Origin: Colwellia sp. PAMC 21821
Lineage (GTDB): Bacteria > Pseudomonadota > Gammaproteobacteria > Enterobacterales > Alteromonadaceae
Length of the DNA: 64,000 bases
Direction of reading: 5' to 3'
Assembly (NCBI RefSeq): GCF_002077175.1
Contig: NZ_CP014943.1
Span: forward strand, 310,001 to 374,000
Shown here: piece after piece, positions 25,387 to 35,789 of the stretch
Layout: each line of letters opens with the position of its first letter
How positions within the stretch are numbered: position 1 is the first letter of the stretch
Position numbers and translations under genes: made by a program
The notes under the pieces: model-generated
Database searches by the model: none
What the model saw: only the letters and a program-made list of their open reading frames with translations
What the model was told of the DNA's origin: nothing

Positions 25387-27741
25387 CTACCATTTCACAT
25401 CAGGTTTCCATTCTCTGATCCACCCAGGAATATCACTAGCAGGCATAGGTCTGGCAATGCCATAACCTTGTGCCAATTCACAGCCCAGTTGCAATAAAGT
25501 ACTACCATGTTCAATCGTTTCTACACCTTCAGCAATCACATTACGTTTGAATGATTTAGCTAGCGCTATCACGCCTTCAACGATAGCTAGATCATCCGCA
25601 TCATGTAACATGTCTCTTACAAAACTCTGATCTATTTTAATTAAGCTGGCGGGTAAACGCCTAAGATAAGTAAGTGAGGAGTAGCCAGTGCCAAAATCAT
25701 CTAACGCAAATTTCACCCCTAGCGCAATGCACTTATTCATAATTTTTGAGACGTTGTTTACATCATCTAAAGCACTTGTTTCTAAAACCTCTAGCTCTAA
25801 ATAGCGTGGTTCAACATCTGGATGTGCCGCTAGCAGCGCTGTTAAACGGTCGGTAAAGTCAGGCTGTTGTAATTGTACTGCTGAAATATTTACGCTGGTA
25901 CAATCAGGGAAACTAAGTCCCATTGCCTGCCATTCTCCAATTTGTTTCAATGCCGTTTCGATCACCCATTCACCCATCTCGATATTCATCGGGCTATTTT
26001 CAATCGCGGGTAAGAACTCTATTGGATTTAATAGCCCTCGTTCAGGATGCTGCCAACGAATTAACGCCTCAACCCCTGTCACCGTCCCTGTCCTCATATT
26101 CACCTTAGGCTGATAATGAAGCAAAAATTGTTGATTATCTAGCGCACCACGAATAGCTTCTAAGCTTTCCAGTTGCACTTTTACAGCATCATCTTGCGCC
26201 GTATCAAACATGTGATAACGATTTTTACCCGACTCTTTTGCCACATACATGGCTTGGTCAGCATGACGTATGAGTTGGTCGGTATCTACATTATCTTGCG
26301 GGTAAATGGTAAAGCCTACACTCGCCGATACATTTAATACCTTATCACCGATAGTCACAGGCTCTGATGCAGCCGATAGCAATCGATCTAAAATCGGCAG
26401 ACAATCATTTTCTGTGGTTAAGTCTGTTAATACCGCCACGAATTCATCCCCACCAATACGAGCTAAGCTGTCACCTTCACGTAATGCTTCTTTCATACTA
26501 CTGGATAACGAAATAAGTAATTTATCGCCCACATTGTGCCCATAGGCATCATTCACCGATTTAAAACCATCGAGATCAAGAAATACCACAGCCAGTGATT
26601 TCTTATGACGACTGCAATGCAACATAGCTTGAGATAATCTGTCGGCTAGTAATACACGATTTGGTAAGTTAGTCAGTACATCGAAATGCGCGATACGCTC
26701 TAATTTTTCTACCGATTGTTTACGCTCAGTAATATCTTGGTGTGTCCCACAAAGCCGGATTGGCTCATGTGTATCTTTGTCGTACTCTACAACAGAACCT
26801 GAACCCTGAATCCATATCCACCTGCCATCAGCATGCTTCATTCTAAATTCTGCAACATAATTGCTTCCAGACTGAATATGAGTATGCACCGTATGTTGTG
26901 TTATCTCTTTGTCGTCAGGGTGAATAAGCTCGTCCCAGTCACTAATGGTATTGGTAATATCATCTTGTGTAAGACCTAATATTGCCAACCACTCATCATT
27001 AACCTTATGAACACCTGTTTTATAAAACCAATCCCAATAACCCAACTTCGCGCCATTAATTATATTTAAAAGTTGATTTTGAGATAGACGAACATCTTCT
27101 TGGCTCAGTTTTAGGGCGTTTATATTTCTTCTTCGCCTAATATTGTTACTTATTAGCGCGCCGCCAATGGTAGTCCCCAATATAAATATAAGGATAAGCA
27201 ATAGTCGTTGGGTAAATTTAAACGCGTCTAAGTCTTCAGATATTATTTTTTTTAAGGCGGTTTCAACATCATCAGCAGAATGACTAAACTCTAAAAATGA
27301 CAGATCGAATTGTTGATCTAGGTTTGATCCTATACCTGAGGTGGTTTGCGATGCCCATCGCTTTTCTGCAATTTGGCGAAAATGATGAATGCCGACAATC
27401 GTTGTATCAATTTTGTGCCGTAAACGGGGGTCGTTTAAGGCAAGAATAGTGCCTTCTTCGTTGGTGCCACCATCAAGCATTGCCTGAGCATACCATTCAG
27501 CCAAGTCAAGGTGAGCCCATATGTCTTCGATATTAAGCGTTCGATCGCCACTAATCGCTTCTTCAAACCACAAATGTGCAATGGTCGCTTCAAGCTTAAC
27601 TTCTTTAACTGCGTCGACTAAAGGTGTGAAACGCTCTACTATATTTCGCCCAGTGTAGAACGAATAGTAAACAATTGCCATGATGAACAACGTTGCTGAT
27701 ATAGACAAAACAATTATTTTACGAGAGCCAGCTTTAATCAT
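25387..27741 (-). CDS. Membrane sensor with PAS, GGDEF and EAL domains
   Basis: A 784-residue cyclic di-GMP signalling protein. Membrane helices at about 8-28 and 178-197 bracket a periplasmic sensing region. A PAS domain (about 225-340, ending GTHQDITERK) comes next. The diguanylate cyclase domain has an intact GGDEF (430-434) and an inhibitory RxxD site (R421-D424) five residues before it. The EAL phosphodiesterase domain starts with EALIRWQHP (558) and retains DDFGTGYSSL. Both catalytic sites look complete, so it could make and break cyclic di-GMP. Ligand unknown. Monocistronic. Confidence 0.95.
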   Translation of the reverse strand: MIKAGSRKIIVLSISATLFIMAIVYYSFYTGRNIVERFTPLVDAVKEVKLEATIAHLWFEEAISGDRTLNIEDIWAHLDLAEWYAQAMLDGGTNEEGTILALNDPRLRHKIDTTIVGIHHFRQIAEKRWASQTTSGIGSNLDQQFDLSFLEFSHSADDVETALKKIISEDLDAFKFTQRLLLILIFILGTTIGGALISNNIRRRRNINALKLSQEDVRLSQNQLLNIINGAKLGYWDWFYKTGVHKVNDEWLAILGLTQDDITNTISDWDELIHPDDKEITQHTVHTHIQSGSNYVAEFRMKHADGRWIWIQGSGSVVEYDKDTHEPIRLCGTHQDITERKQSVEKLERIAHFDVLTNLPNRVLLADRLSQAMLHCSRHKKSLAVVFLDLDGFKSVNDAYGHNVGDKLLISLSSSMKEALREGDSLARIGGDEFVAVLTDLTTENDCLPILDRLLSAASEPVTIGDKVLNVSASVGFTIYPQDNVDTDQLIRHADQAMYVAKESGKNRYHMFDTAQDDAVKVQLESLEAIRGALDNQQFLLHYQPKVNMRTGTVTGVEALIRWQHPERGLLNPIEFLPAIENSPMNIEMGEWVIETALKQIGEWQAMGLSFPDCTSVNISAVQLQQPDFTDRLTALLAAHPDVEPRYLELEVLETSALDDVNNVSKIMNKCIALGVKFALDDFGTGYSSLTYLRRLPASLIKIDQSFVRDMLHDADDLAIVEGVIALAKSFKRNVIAEGVETIEHGSTLLQLGCELAQGYGIARPMPASDIPGWIREWKPDVKW

Positions 27742-28072
27742 GTATATCCAATATTTAATATAGGTTATTAATTTGCACGAAGGGAGTCATTATTTTTATT
27801 TAAACTTCAATTAGCACATCCCCTTACTATTGAGAGTGTATTAAAACATCATACATGTAACTTTCTGATATACCAAAATTAAGTTAACACCATCATGATG
27901 TCCGCCATAGTTGCAATATCGTCATTCAAGTTAGCTATCTAATTTGTGCAATAAATCCTTCAAAACTATTTTTCAAGTATCTATTAATGAGTTAAATAAA
28001 TTCTCAAAGTTCAACTTTGTTCATTAAGTTACTTCGGCTATACTACGCGCGCATATTTACTAGGAATATATT
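27742..28072. other. Intergenic region between divergent genes
   Basis: AT-rich spacer holding the promoters of the GGDEF/EAL gene and of ttcA. A possible ttcA -10, TATACT, lies at 28039-28044. Nothing else recognised. Confidence 0.4.
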
Positions 28073-29005
28073 ATGAGCGCAGTTTTAAAATCGGCCTTAA
28101 CTCCAAGCCAAAACACACAGTTAGAAAAGCTTGAAAAACGCTTACGACGTCATGTTGGCCAAGCAATTGCCCAATACAATATGATTGAAGACGGCGATAA
28201 AATTATGGTGTGTGTCTCAGGCGGCAAAGACAGTTATGCCATGCTTGAAATATTAATGCGTTTAAAAGAGTCTGCTCCTATTCACTTTGACTTAATTGCC
28301 GTTAACCTTGATCAAAAGCAACCCGGTTTTCCAGAGCATATATTACCGAATTATCTTGAATCAATTGGTGTCGCATACCAAATCGTTGAAGAAGACACTT
28401 ATGCGATCGTTAAAGAGAAAATTCCTGAAGGGAAAACCACTTGTAGCTTATGCTCGCGTTTACGTCGTGCATTGCTGTACAAAGCCGCTAAAGCGTTAGG
28501 TGCCACTAAAGTTGCCTTAGGCCATCATCGTGACGATATGGTTGAGACATTAATGCTTAATATGTTTTATGGTGGCAAGCTTAAATCAATGCCAGCAAAG
28601 CTTGTGTCTGACAACGGCGAACACGTGGTTATTCGCCCACTAGCATTTTGTAAAGAACAAGAACTCATTCAGTATGCTGCGCTAAAACAGTTTCCTATTA
28701 TTCCTTGTAACTTATGTGGTTCGCAGCCTAACTTACAACGTCAAAACATTAAGGCTATGTTACAAGATTGGGATAAAAATCATCCTGGGCGTATTGAGTC
28801 TATGTTTACAGCGATTAAAAATGTAGTGCCTTCACATTTATGTGACAGCGAACTCTTTGACTTTAAAAACATCAACTCAAGTTCAGGGGTTATTGCTGGT
28901 GGCGATACCGCTTTTGATCAAGAAACCTTTAGCCAAGCGGCACCGGAAGTTAATCCCCTTAAGCTTAATAGTGCTGATTTTTTACAAGTTAAAGAAATAA
29001 CATAA
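28073..29005 (+). CDS. ttcA: tRNA 2-thiocytidine(32) synthetase
   Basis: A 310-residue enzyme that thiolates cytidine 32 of certain tRNAs using ATP and an iron-sulfur cluster. The PP-loop SGGKDS is at 49-54, and the Cys pair CSLC at 124-127 precedes [13 protein letters not shown] further [12 protein letters not shown] later in the chain supplies the third cluster cysteine. Length matches TtcA. The last 50 residues are a less conserved tail. Stands alone. Confidence 0.97.
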   Translation: MSAVLKSALTPSQNTQLEKLEKRLRRHVGQAIAQYNMIEDGDKIMVCVSGGKDSYAMLEILMRLKESAPIHFDLIAVNLDQKQPGFPEHILPNYLESIGVAYQIVEEDTYAIVKEKIPEGKTTCSLCSRLRRALLYKAAKALGATKVALGHHRDDMVETLMLNMFYGGKLKSMPAKLVSDNGEHVVIRPLAFCKEQELIQYAALKQFPIIPCNLCGSQPNLQRQNIKAMLQDWDKNHPGRIESMFTAIKNVVPSHLCDSELFDFKNINSSSGVIAGGDTAFDQETFSQAAPEVNPLKLNSADFLQVKEIT

Positions 29006-29244
29006 GTTAACGCTGTTTACTTACGGTTATTTATAAAAACCGTGCAAAACACATGAGACATAGTTTCAGTGCCACAACATAATTTCAAAGTAACCTGCGA
29101 AACTTATGTTGTTGCCGCATTTTTAGTTATCAATATTCAATCAAAAATCGAATCAAAAATCGAATCAAATCTACCTTGTATTTAACGGTAAAAGTGTGCA
29201 TTTAACTATCTTTACTATCATATTAACTCATCGGAAAATAACCA

Positions 29245-30015
29245 ATGTCTATCACCTCAACAATCTGTAAATCTATTATTTTTACAAGCTTAGCCATAGC
29301 AAACGCTGCCAGTGCTGAAACACTTTGGAGTGACAACTCCATTAGCTATTTAAAGAATGTTAACGAATTTCAGCTTTTAGAAAATGACAATATTAATGTT
29401 ATAACGTTTGAACATGCCTCAGGGCATAACTGGGGAGACGTATTCTTTTTCGTAGATCGCATCACCGCAAGTCAAGACCAGAACAACGGTCATTATGAAG
29501 AAACCTACGGCGAATTATCAGCACGACTTAGCTTAAGTTATTTAACGGGAGAGAAATTAGCCTTTGGTGCTATTTCTGATCTATACATTGCAGGCATTTA
29601 CGAGCATGACACTGGTAATAGCAATAACTTTGGTTTTGGCTTTAATAATTACTTATTAGGTGTTGGTGCATCATGGGATGTTAAAGGCTTTAGCTACCTA
29701 AGCAGCAATGTTTACTTGGCTGATAATGACGATACAGATAATGACTATCAACTGACCCTTGCATGGGGCTATCCTATTGCGCTGGGCAACCATGACATTA
29801 TTATTGATGGTTATATAGATTGGTCATCTGCGGCTGACGATCATAGTGCTGACTTCCACTTTAATCCACAAGTTCGTTTAGATGTTGGCAAATATTTTGG
29901 TAAGCCTAAGTTTTTTGAAGTCGGTATTGAATATTCATATTGGCATAACAAATTTGGTATTAATGGCTTAGATAACGAAAATACCGTTAGTGCTATGGTA
30001 AAAGTACATTTATAA
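29245..30015 (+). CDS. Tsx/OmpK-like outer membrane channel
   Basis: A 256-residue protein with a signal peptide cleaved after ANAASA and a barrel pattern of alternating aromatic strands. FEHASGHNWGDVFFFVD (about 51-67) is the hallmark of the nucleoside-specific channel (Tsx)/OmpK family, which lets nucleosides through the outer membrane. The ATG at 29245 follows GGAAAA. It is monocistronic. The precise substrate is inferred from family only. Confidence 0.88.
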   Translation: MSITSTICKSIIFTSLAIANAASAETLWSDNSISYLKNVNEFQLLENDNINVITFEHASGHNWGDVFFFVDRITASQDQNNGHYEETYGELSARLSLSYLTGEKLAFGAISDLYIAGIYEHDTGNSNNFGFGFNNYLLGVGASWDVKGFSYLSSNVYLADNDDTDNDYQLTLAWGYPIALGNHDIIIDGYIDWSSAADDHSADFHFNPQVRLDVGKYFGKPKFFEVGIEYSYWHNKFGINGLDNENTVSAMVKVHL

Positions 30016-30142
30016 GACGTTAGAAAACGGTAGTTTATAGTTTGAGCCTATAACTACCGTTGTTTAGTCAAGTACGAGATACTGGACAATATCTCTTGTG
30101 TCTAAAAATCAAAACTACTTAATCAAAACTACATAATCAAAA

Positions 30143-30991
30143 CTACTTGGTATTTATAGCGAAATACTGCCGATTATGTCGGATCATCTCGGTAAGTTCT
30201 AACACATAGTCAGCACCGCGTTCAGAGTAAGCGGTTAAACCGGTCGCAAGAATTTCTGGCGCTAATGGCTGCTCTTGCTCTCGTAACTGACCGCGAATAA
30301 GTCTAAAAACCTTATATGCGCTATGAGTATTAATGTTGTGTAAATACCGTCCAACGCCTTGCCTTACAGAACTATAAGCCGCTACTTCGTGTTTTGCGCC
30401 AGTATTACGACTACCAGGTACCATGCCACACCCTTCGCTATAGCACCAAACTCCAAAAAAATTCAAACCAATTCTAGCGAAACGAGAAGTGCCCCAAGCA
30501 GATTCATTCGCTGCTTGTACTAAAACCAGTGCAGGTGGAATTACATCAATTTTAAGTTGTAACTCATATAATTGTTTTAAAAGAGAGAACTTTTTACTGA
30601 CTTTATATTTTGTGATTAAGCTAGCCACTATCGCGTCATCTTCTGCGCTAAACGGTTGCTCTAAGGTTAACTGTTCAATTAAACGTTCAACTTGTGCACG
30701 CGACGCCAATATTTTTTTATTTTCTGCATATACCGCTGGCTTTATAAAAGAAAAAAAGCGACGTTTTTTCTCTTTTACGTCTCGAATTTTTGCAAAGTCA
30801 GGTAAATTAACATCATGTAGTGGTTTTTCAACAATTTTAATGACCTTTTTAGGCGTTTTTTTCACCACTACTTTTTCGACTGGTTGTGTCTCTTGTTCTA
30901 CCTTTAAAAAAGTAAAAGGGGCAATTAAGCCTAATCCTAGCAAGGTTATACATATCAATCCTAAAAAGCTTTGCTGATTAATTTTTATCAA
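30143..30991 (-). CDS. Bax-like glucosaminidase domain protein
   Basis: A 282-residue protein with an N-terminal membrane anchor (about 9-27) and a glucosaminidase-type (GH73) domain at about 140-280. The catalytic glutamate is in QAANESAWGTSRFA, and the GLNFFGVWCYSEGCG and AYSSVRQGVGRYLHNIN segments match Bax of E. coli. A Lys/Val-rich linker (about 35-60) follows the anchor. It probably hydrolyses peptidoglycan sugar bonds in the periplasm. Not linked to neighbours by operon spacing (67 bases to the next upstream gene). Confidence 0.9.
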   Translation of the reverse strand: MIKINQQSFLGLICITLLGLGLIAPFTFLKVEQETQPVEKVVVKKTPKKVIKIVEKPLHDVNLPDFAKIRDVKEKKRRFFSFIKPAVYAENKKILASRAQVERLIEQLTLEQPFSAEDDAIVASLITKYKVSKKFSLLKQLYELQLKIDVIPPALVLVQAANESAWGTSRFARIGLNFFGVWCYSEGCGMVPGSRNTGAKHEVAAYSSVRQGVGRYLHNINTHSAYKVFRLIRGQLREQEQPLAPEILATGLTAYSERGADYVLELTEMIRHNRQYFAINTK

Positions 30992-31058
30992 ACTAATAAC
31001 TCCTTATGCAATTTTATTAAGTATGATCTACTGTGCATATTCTGCAAAGTATTAACCA

Positions 31059-31844
31059 TTAGGCAGAAAAAGTGTCACTTATTGTGCTGCTTTGATCTGC
31101 AGATGTTTGCATCTGTAAACCAAATATTTCACGGTATAAAATTCCTTTAACGTTATAAAATAGTGGTGCTAAATAAGCTAAACAAAAAAGAAAAAATGCG
31201 ATAGCAATAAAACCAAGTTCAGAAGCCCCTGCAGCAGCTACAGGCAAGGCTGATATTAATACCGCCAACGCCAATATCAGATAAATAGAGAAAATTTTAA
31301 ACCATTGAAAACGCGTAGCTTGAATACTCACAGAAATTGCTTTTATCGGTGACATTTTCTTTTCTACCACTAAAGGCAACACTAATGACAAAGCGACAGC
31401 TAAAAATATTCCAGGTAAATAAAATAACGTTAAACCTATTGTCACTAAAGTCGAAGTCAGTAACGCACTAACCGCAACCCAGCTACCACGTTTTAAAAAG
31501 GCAAAAATCAATTTAGGGCGAGTTTTTAAACCAACAGAGTGAAAAACCCCCATCATTTCAACACCCACAATAAATGGATAAACGACCAAGGTAACAATAA
31601 TATTGAGTAACGTAGCCGATTGTTGGTCTTGAATGGCGACTTCAATTCCCCCTAGTTGGCTGCTTACGATCATTGAAACTAGCATGCCAATGATTAAACA
31701 AGTTAATAGCCCCAAATTAATCGCCATGCGCGACTTTAACGTAATTTGCCATGCTTCTTTCAATATAGCAGCCACATCAAGCGAGTATTCGCCTTTCACC
31801 GCTTCTTCAACACTACCACCAACTTTTACAACAGGAAGTTTTTC
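31059..31844 (-). CDS. Hypothetical multi-pass membrane protein
   Basis: About 261 residues with five to six hydrophobic segments. No recognised motif. Its domain layout (charged N terminus, long GMLVSMIVSSQ-type helices, positive patch at KKMSPIKAISVSIQATR) resembles uncharacterised YciC-like inner membrane proteins, but this is only a resemblance. Start choice: GTG at 31844 has AGG about 10 bases upstream; the open frame runs on to a TTG at 31880. Confidence 0.65.
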   Translation of the reverse strand, partial: EKLPVVKVGGSVEEAVKGEYSLDVAAILKEAWQITLKSRMAINLGLLTCLIIGMLVSMIVSSQLGGIEVAIQDQQSATLLNIIVTLVVYPFIVGVEMMGVFHSVGLKTRPKLIFAFLKRGSWVAVSALLTSTLVTIGLTLFYLPGIFLAVALSLVLPLVVEKKMSPIKAISVSIQATRFQWFKIFSIYLILALAVLISALPVAAAGASELGFIAIAFFLFCLAYLAPLFYNVKGILYREIFGLQMQTSADQSSTISDTFSA

Positions 31845-31968
31845 CACAAAAATATACCTAATGAGTAAGCGTATTAACAACGCTTATTTAATCTGAATTG
31901 CCGCCAGTATATCGTAATTCAAAGCGGTGTGTGAATAAGCAGAGAGAAGTTATTAACATTATGAGGAA

Positions 31969-32523
31969 CTAAGGGCTGTTTTTAATCTGCTTCAATAAGG
32001 TTTGAAAATAGTTAGCGCCTTTCTTTTCGGCCAAAGCGATATTATTTTCGGGAATAGTTTCAGGATTTTTATATACGCTTAGCACTCTCTCCATGCTTTG
32101 TTCACGAATTAAATGTAACGTAGGATATGGCGAGCGGTTGGTAAAATTACTGGCATCATCATAATCAGCGTCAGCAAAGCAATATTCAGGATGAAAAGTT
32201 GCGACTTGAAAGATACCTTCAAAGCCATATTGCACGATAATTTCGTTAGCTTCATCGACCAAGTCTAAAAAACGATTAAAATCTCTAAAGCCTTGTTCAT
32301 AAATGAGCAAACTGGTTTCGACTTCAGGCTGGTCTTGTAAGTAATGACATTGTGCTAAAAATTCAACTAAAGCTGACTTTAATTGTGTTTTATCACTGGC
32401 ATGATAATAAATAGTTTGGTTAACAAACTCTTTTTTTGCGAACGGACAAAAGTTTAGCCCAATAATAATTTGTTCTAGCCATTGCTTGGTTTGTTCAATT
32501 TCATGTTTTGTAGTCATAACCAT
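31969..32523 (-). CDS. DUF1415 domain-containing protein
   Basis: A 184-residue soluble protein of the DUF1415 family, common in gammaproteobacteria. Typical features: an N-terminal helix QTKQWLEQIIIGLNFCPFA with a conserved Cys, ATFHPEYCFAD in the middle, and NRSPYPTLHLIREQSMERVL near the C terminus. The true start may be ATG 31969-frame codon 3 (MTTKHEIEQ). Function unknown. Located 48 bases downstream of the ABC exporter gene, so possibly co-transcribed with it. Confidence 0.9.
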   Translation of the reverse strand: MVMTTKHEIEQTKQWLEQIIIGLNFCPFAKKEFVNQTIYYHASDKTQLKSALVEFLAQCHYLQDQPEVETSLLIYEQGFRDFNRFLDLVDEANEIIVQYGFEGIFQVATFHPEYCFADADYDDASNFTNRSPYPTLHLIREQSMERVLSVYKNPETIPENNIALAEKKGANYFQTLLKQIKNSP

Positions 32524-32571
32524 TTACTCAATATTGTTCTAATTCACTGCGGATATTTATGCCCAATGCTA

Positions 32572-34359
32572 TTAACTGTTATCACTTTGTTGCAGTTGCC
32601 ACATTTTATAATAATGGCCTTTTTCAGCTAATAAGCCCTGATGTGTGCCCTGCTCAATAATCTCACCTTGTTGCATAACAATAATATTATCCGCGTCTAC
32701 AATGGTCGATAAGCGATGCGCAATCACTAAACTGGTTCTATGCTGAGCAACTTCTTTAATTGCGCTTAAAATTGCTTGCTCTGATTGGCTGTCGAGTGAG
32801 GAAGTTGCTTCATCAAACACCAAAATACGCGGATTTTTCAAAATAGTACGAGCAATAGCGACACGTTGTTTTTCACCACCTGAGAGCTTTAAGCCACGCT
32901 CTCCAACAATTGTTTCTACGCCTTCAGGTAACCTGGTAATAAAATCTGATAAATGCGCAAGTTTAAACGCGTTGTTAACCATTTCCACATTAGCTTCAGG
33001 TGCGCCATAATTAACGTTGGCAAAAAGGGTATCGTTAAACAACACAGTGTCTTGCGGCACAATACCTATGTTTTTTCGTAACGAGTGCTGTGTCACTTCA
33101 CGTATATTTTGCCCATCAACGGTTATTCGGCCACTGTCACAATCATAAAACCTAAATAACAACTTAACTAAGGTCGACTTTCCTGAGCCGCTTTCACCAA
33201 CTACCGCCACTTTTTGCCCAGGTTTAATGGTAAATGAGATGTTTTGGATGATCGGCCTTTTTACGTCATACGCGAACGATACACTTTCAAATTTAATTTC
33301 AGCTTCAGTTAAGGTCAAAGTAGTGGCGTCTTCACTGTCTTCTACTTTTGGTTTCTTTAGCATCAAGTCAAACATATGTTCGATATTAGCCAGCGAACCT
33401 TTGATTTCACGGTAAACAAATCCTAAAAAGTTCAACGGAATAAAAAGCTGCATCATAAAAGCGTTAATCAGTACAAAGTCGCCTAAGGTCATTTTTTCAT
33501 AGGTAACTTGATATGCTGCTAAGGCTAACATTGCCGTCATTGAACACGATATAATAAGCGCCTGGCCGCCATTTAAAGCAAATAAAGATAATCGATTCTT
33601 CATTTTCGCCTGCTCCCAAGTCGCCAATTGGCTATCGTAAGCTTTTGACTCAAACTCTTCGTTAGTAAAGTACTTTACTGTTTCATAATTAAGTAAACTG
33701 TCGATAGCTCGGGTATTACTTGAAGAGTCAGCCTTGTTCGCCTCGCGTATAAAACGTGTGCGCCAATCAGTAGCATAAACAGAATATCCGACATATAGCA
33801 CAATTGATGAAAGCGTAATTATCGCAAACCAAATGCCATAATTAAAAAATAAAATCCCGACCACCATAATAATTTCTATTAAGGTTGGGATGATATTAAA
33901 GATCATAAAGCGCATCAAAAAATTAATGCCAGAGGTGCCGCGATCGATGTCACGTGATAAACCACCTGTTTGGCGATTTAAATGAAAGTCTAAATCCAAT
34001 TTATGTAGGTGCTGAAAAACTTTTAAGCCAATTCTGCGAATCGCCCGTTCTGTAACTCGGCCAAATAAGGTATCGCGAATTTCAGCAAATATAACAATGG
34101 TGAGCCGAACTAAACCATAAGCGCCAACGAGTGCAAATGGTACTAAATAAACCCGGTTCTCTTGTTGTGTATCTAATACATCAACAATGTCTTTCAGAAT
34201 AAAGGGCAAATAAACACTCGCAATTTTAGTCAGGACTAAACACGCTAATGCAAAAAATATCCGTGTTTTAAATTCGAATAAGTAGGGCAGCAAAAGTTTA
34301 ACAACACGCCAATTAAAGGTCGTTACTTCATGTTCACTCTGGTGGGAAGATCTGCGCAT
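32572..34359 (-). CDS. Atm1/ABCB6-type ABC exporter (fused permease-ATPase)
   Basis: A 595-residue half-transporter: a six-helix permease domain (about 20-310) and a C-terminal ATPase with Walker A GESGSGKST (around 388), signature LSGGEKQR, Walker B RILVFDEATSS and the H-loop VIAHRLST. The permease contains NRQTGGLSRDIDRGTSGI, characteristic of the Atm1/HMT1 group associated with export of glutathione-linked metals or sulfur. Family match is strong; the cargo is inferred. Transcribed toward DUF1415. Confidence 0.92.
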   Translation of the reverse strand: MRRSSHQSEHEVTTFNWRVVKLLLPYLFEFKTRIFFALACLVLTKIASVYLPFILKDIVDVLDTQQENRVYLVPFALVGAYGLVRLTIVIFAEIRDTLFGRVTERAIRRIGLKVFQHLHKLDLDFHLNRQTGGLSRDIDRGTSGINFLMRFMIFNIIPTLIEIIMVVGILFFNYGIWFAIITLSSIVLYVGYSVYATDWRTRFIREANKADSSSNTRAIDSLLNYETVKYFTNEEFESKAYDSQLATWEQAKMKNRLSLFALNGGQALIISCSMTAMLALAAYQVTYEKMTLGDFVLINAFMMQLFIPLNFLGFVYREIKGSLANIEHMFDLMLKKPKVEDSEDATTLTLTEAEIKFESVSFAYDVKRPIIQNISFTIKPGQKVAVVGESGSGKSTLVKLLFRFYDCDSGRITVDGQNIREVTQHSLRKNIGIVPQDTVLFNDTLFANVNYGAPEANVEMVNNAFKLAHLSDFITRLPEGVETIVGERGLKLSGGEKQRVAIARTILKNPRILVFDEATSSLDSQSEQAILSAIKEVAQHRTSLVIAHRLSTIVDADNIIVMQQGEIIEQGTHQGLLAEKGHYYKMWQLQQSDNS

Positions 34360-34807
34360 AATAGCTGGTTATTTCCGCTTAAATTGTGATTGTTATATTG
34401 ATAAGTATATTAACATCGATACTTTACGAGTTCTGAAAAATTATCTTTAAAGCTATAAGTTAAGTTATTTATTAAGTTATCTTTTAAGTTATCTTTTTAA
34501 ATTATACTCGTGAGTTATAACAGTTTATACAAGAGATATTGACTAAGTGATTAGCTTATAAAAACTTTACGTGTAAATAATCCTACGACTGCATGATTGA
34601 TTAACTCAATACTGTTACATAAAGACTATTTACTCGACAAGGCAGGAACATATTGTTCTAAAGTCTTTTAAATAAACAGCTTATATTTACCGTTTTAATT
34701 AGCACATAATAGATCGCCTAATTACTGAAGTTGACATTATTGGCAATGAACTTTTCCAGTAGTTGTGCTAACGTGATGCTACTCTATTCACAAGGTAACT
34801 AGCAATT
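34360..34807. other. Intergenic region between divergent genes
   Basis: No gene recognised. Around 34457-34500 there is an imperfect run of TTAAGTTAT(C)TTT words, probably simple AT slippage. Promoters for both flanking genes must lie here. Confidence 0.4.
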
Positions 34808-35410
34808 ATGTTTGCGTTAATTAACAATGTTATTGATCGTTGTTTTTTCACGGTTACTTTTATATTAGGCGTGCAGCTGCCTGAATTTATGCAGCAATAT
34901 CAGCAGCGCTTAGCCGGCCATCTAGCGGAAGCTACATCGCAATTAGGGCAATTTGAGGTAATCGCACAACAACACTTCGAAGGCAGCCTTACCGCCATGA
35001 TCACCCGCTATAAAGACAATACTGAATCGTCTATTATCAATACAGGTGAGCTTATTGAACGTTTGTCATTTCGTGTTGATTACTTAGCAAATCATTTAGC
35101 ACAGATAAACCAATCTGATTACCTAGAGAGTGTTTATCAATTAATTTGGCATTTAGATAAACAAATTGCTACTGGCACCGCTGAGCATTTTGCCATGGCG
35201 ATACCCCTTGAATTAAACGCTATTGCCACGGGTGGCACACTTGCGATTGGTGCACTGCTGTTAAAAGAGTTAACGGTTTTTGCTGTTAAGCGCCCTTTTA
35301 AAGCAAAAAAAGTTAAGAAAGATAAAGTTATTGAAATTACTACGAGTGCTGAAGATACTGAAAGACCTGAGAGTGCAGAGAGTGCAGAGAGTCCTGAGAG
35401 TAAACCTTAA
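34808..35410 (+). CDS. DUF2937 family protein
   Basis: A 200-residue protein with a short hydrophobic N terminus (RCFFTVTFILGVQLPEF) and a second hydrophobic stretch near 145-165 (LNAIATGGTLAIGALLLKEL). It matches the uncharacterised DUF2937 family, whose members are small membrane-associated proteins. The C-terminal tail is low complexity: a Lys-rich patch, then Glu/Ser/Ala/Pro repeats (SAESAESPES). Convergent with ihfA, sharing its terminator. Confidence 0.8.
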   Translation: MFALINNVIDRCFFTVTFILGVQLPEFMQQYQQRLAGHLAEATSQLGQFEVIAQQHFEGSLTAMITRYKDNTESSIINTGELIERLSFRVDYLANHLAQINQSDYLESVYQLIWHLDKQIATGTAEHFAMAIPLELNAIATGGTLAIGALLLKELTVFAVKRPFKAKKVKKDKVIEITTSAEDTERPESAESAESPESKP

Positions 35411-35421
35411 ATTTTAGTCAT

Positions 35422-35449
35422 AAAAAAGGTTGCCGAAGCAACCTTTTTT
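35422..35449. terminator. Bidirectional terminator between DUF2937 gene and ihfA
   Basis: A perfect 12-bp stem, AAAAAAGGTTGC / GCAACCTTTTTT, with a CGAA tetraloop and T runs on both strands. Confidence 0.9.
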
Positions 35450-35492
35450 TATATCTTAACAATGCAATATTGGGCAATGTTGGCTTGCTAAC

Positions 35493-35786
35493 TTATTCGC
35501 CGTTACCGTCTTCAACGCGACTTTTAAGTTTTTGACCTGGACGGAATGTCACCACTTTACGTGCTGAAATTGGAATATCTTCACCCGTTTTAGGATTACG
35601 TCCTGGACGTTCGCTTTTAACACGAAGGTCAAAGTTACCAAAACCAGACAATTTAACTTGCTCGCCTGCTTCTAAGGTTTCACGAACTTCTTCGAAAAAC
35701 ACTTCAACCATATCTTTAGCGTCGCGCTTACTTAGCCCAACTTTTTCAAATAAATGTTCTGCTACTTCTGCTTTTGTTAGCGCCAT
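35493..35786 (-). CDS. ihfA: Integration host factor subunit alpha
   Basis: A 97-residue DNA-bending protein of the HU/IHF family. [28 protein letters not shown] and the DNA-binding arm [27 protein letters not shown] are diagnostic of the alpha subunit. It starts 3 bases after pheT ends, in the conserved pheST-ihfA operon. Confidence 0.98.
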   Translation of the reverse strand: MALTKAEVAEHLFEKVGLSKRDAKDMVEVFFEEVRETLEAGEQVKLSGFGNFDLRVKSERPGRNPKTGEDIPISARKVVTFRPGQKLKSRVEDGNGE

Positions 35787-35789
35787 TAT

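Noticed and set aside
34457..34500. TTAAGTTATCTTT-type repeats as regulatory sites
   Set aside because: Imperfect, very AT-rich and irregularly spaced; best explained by slippage.
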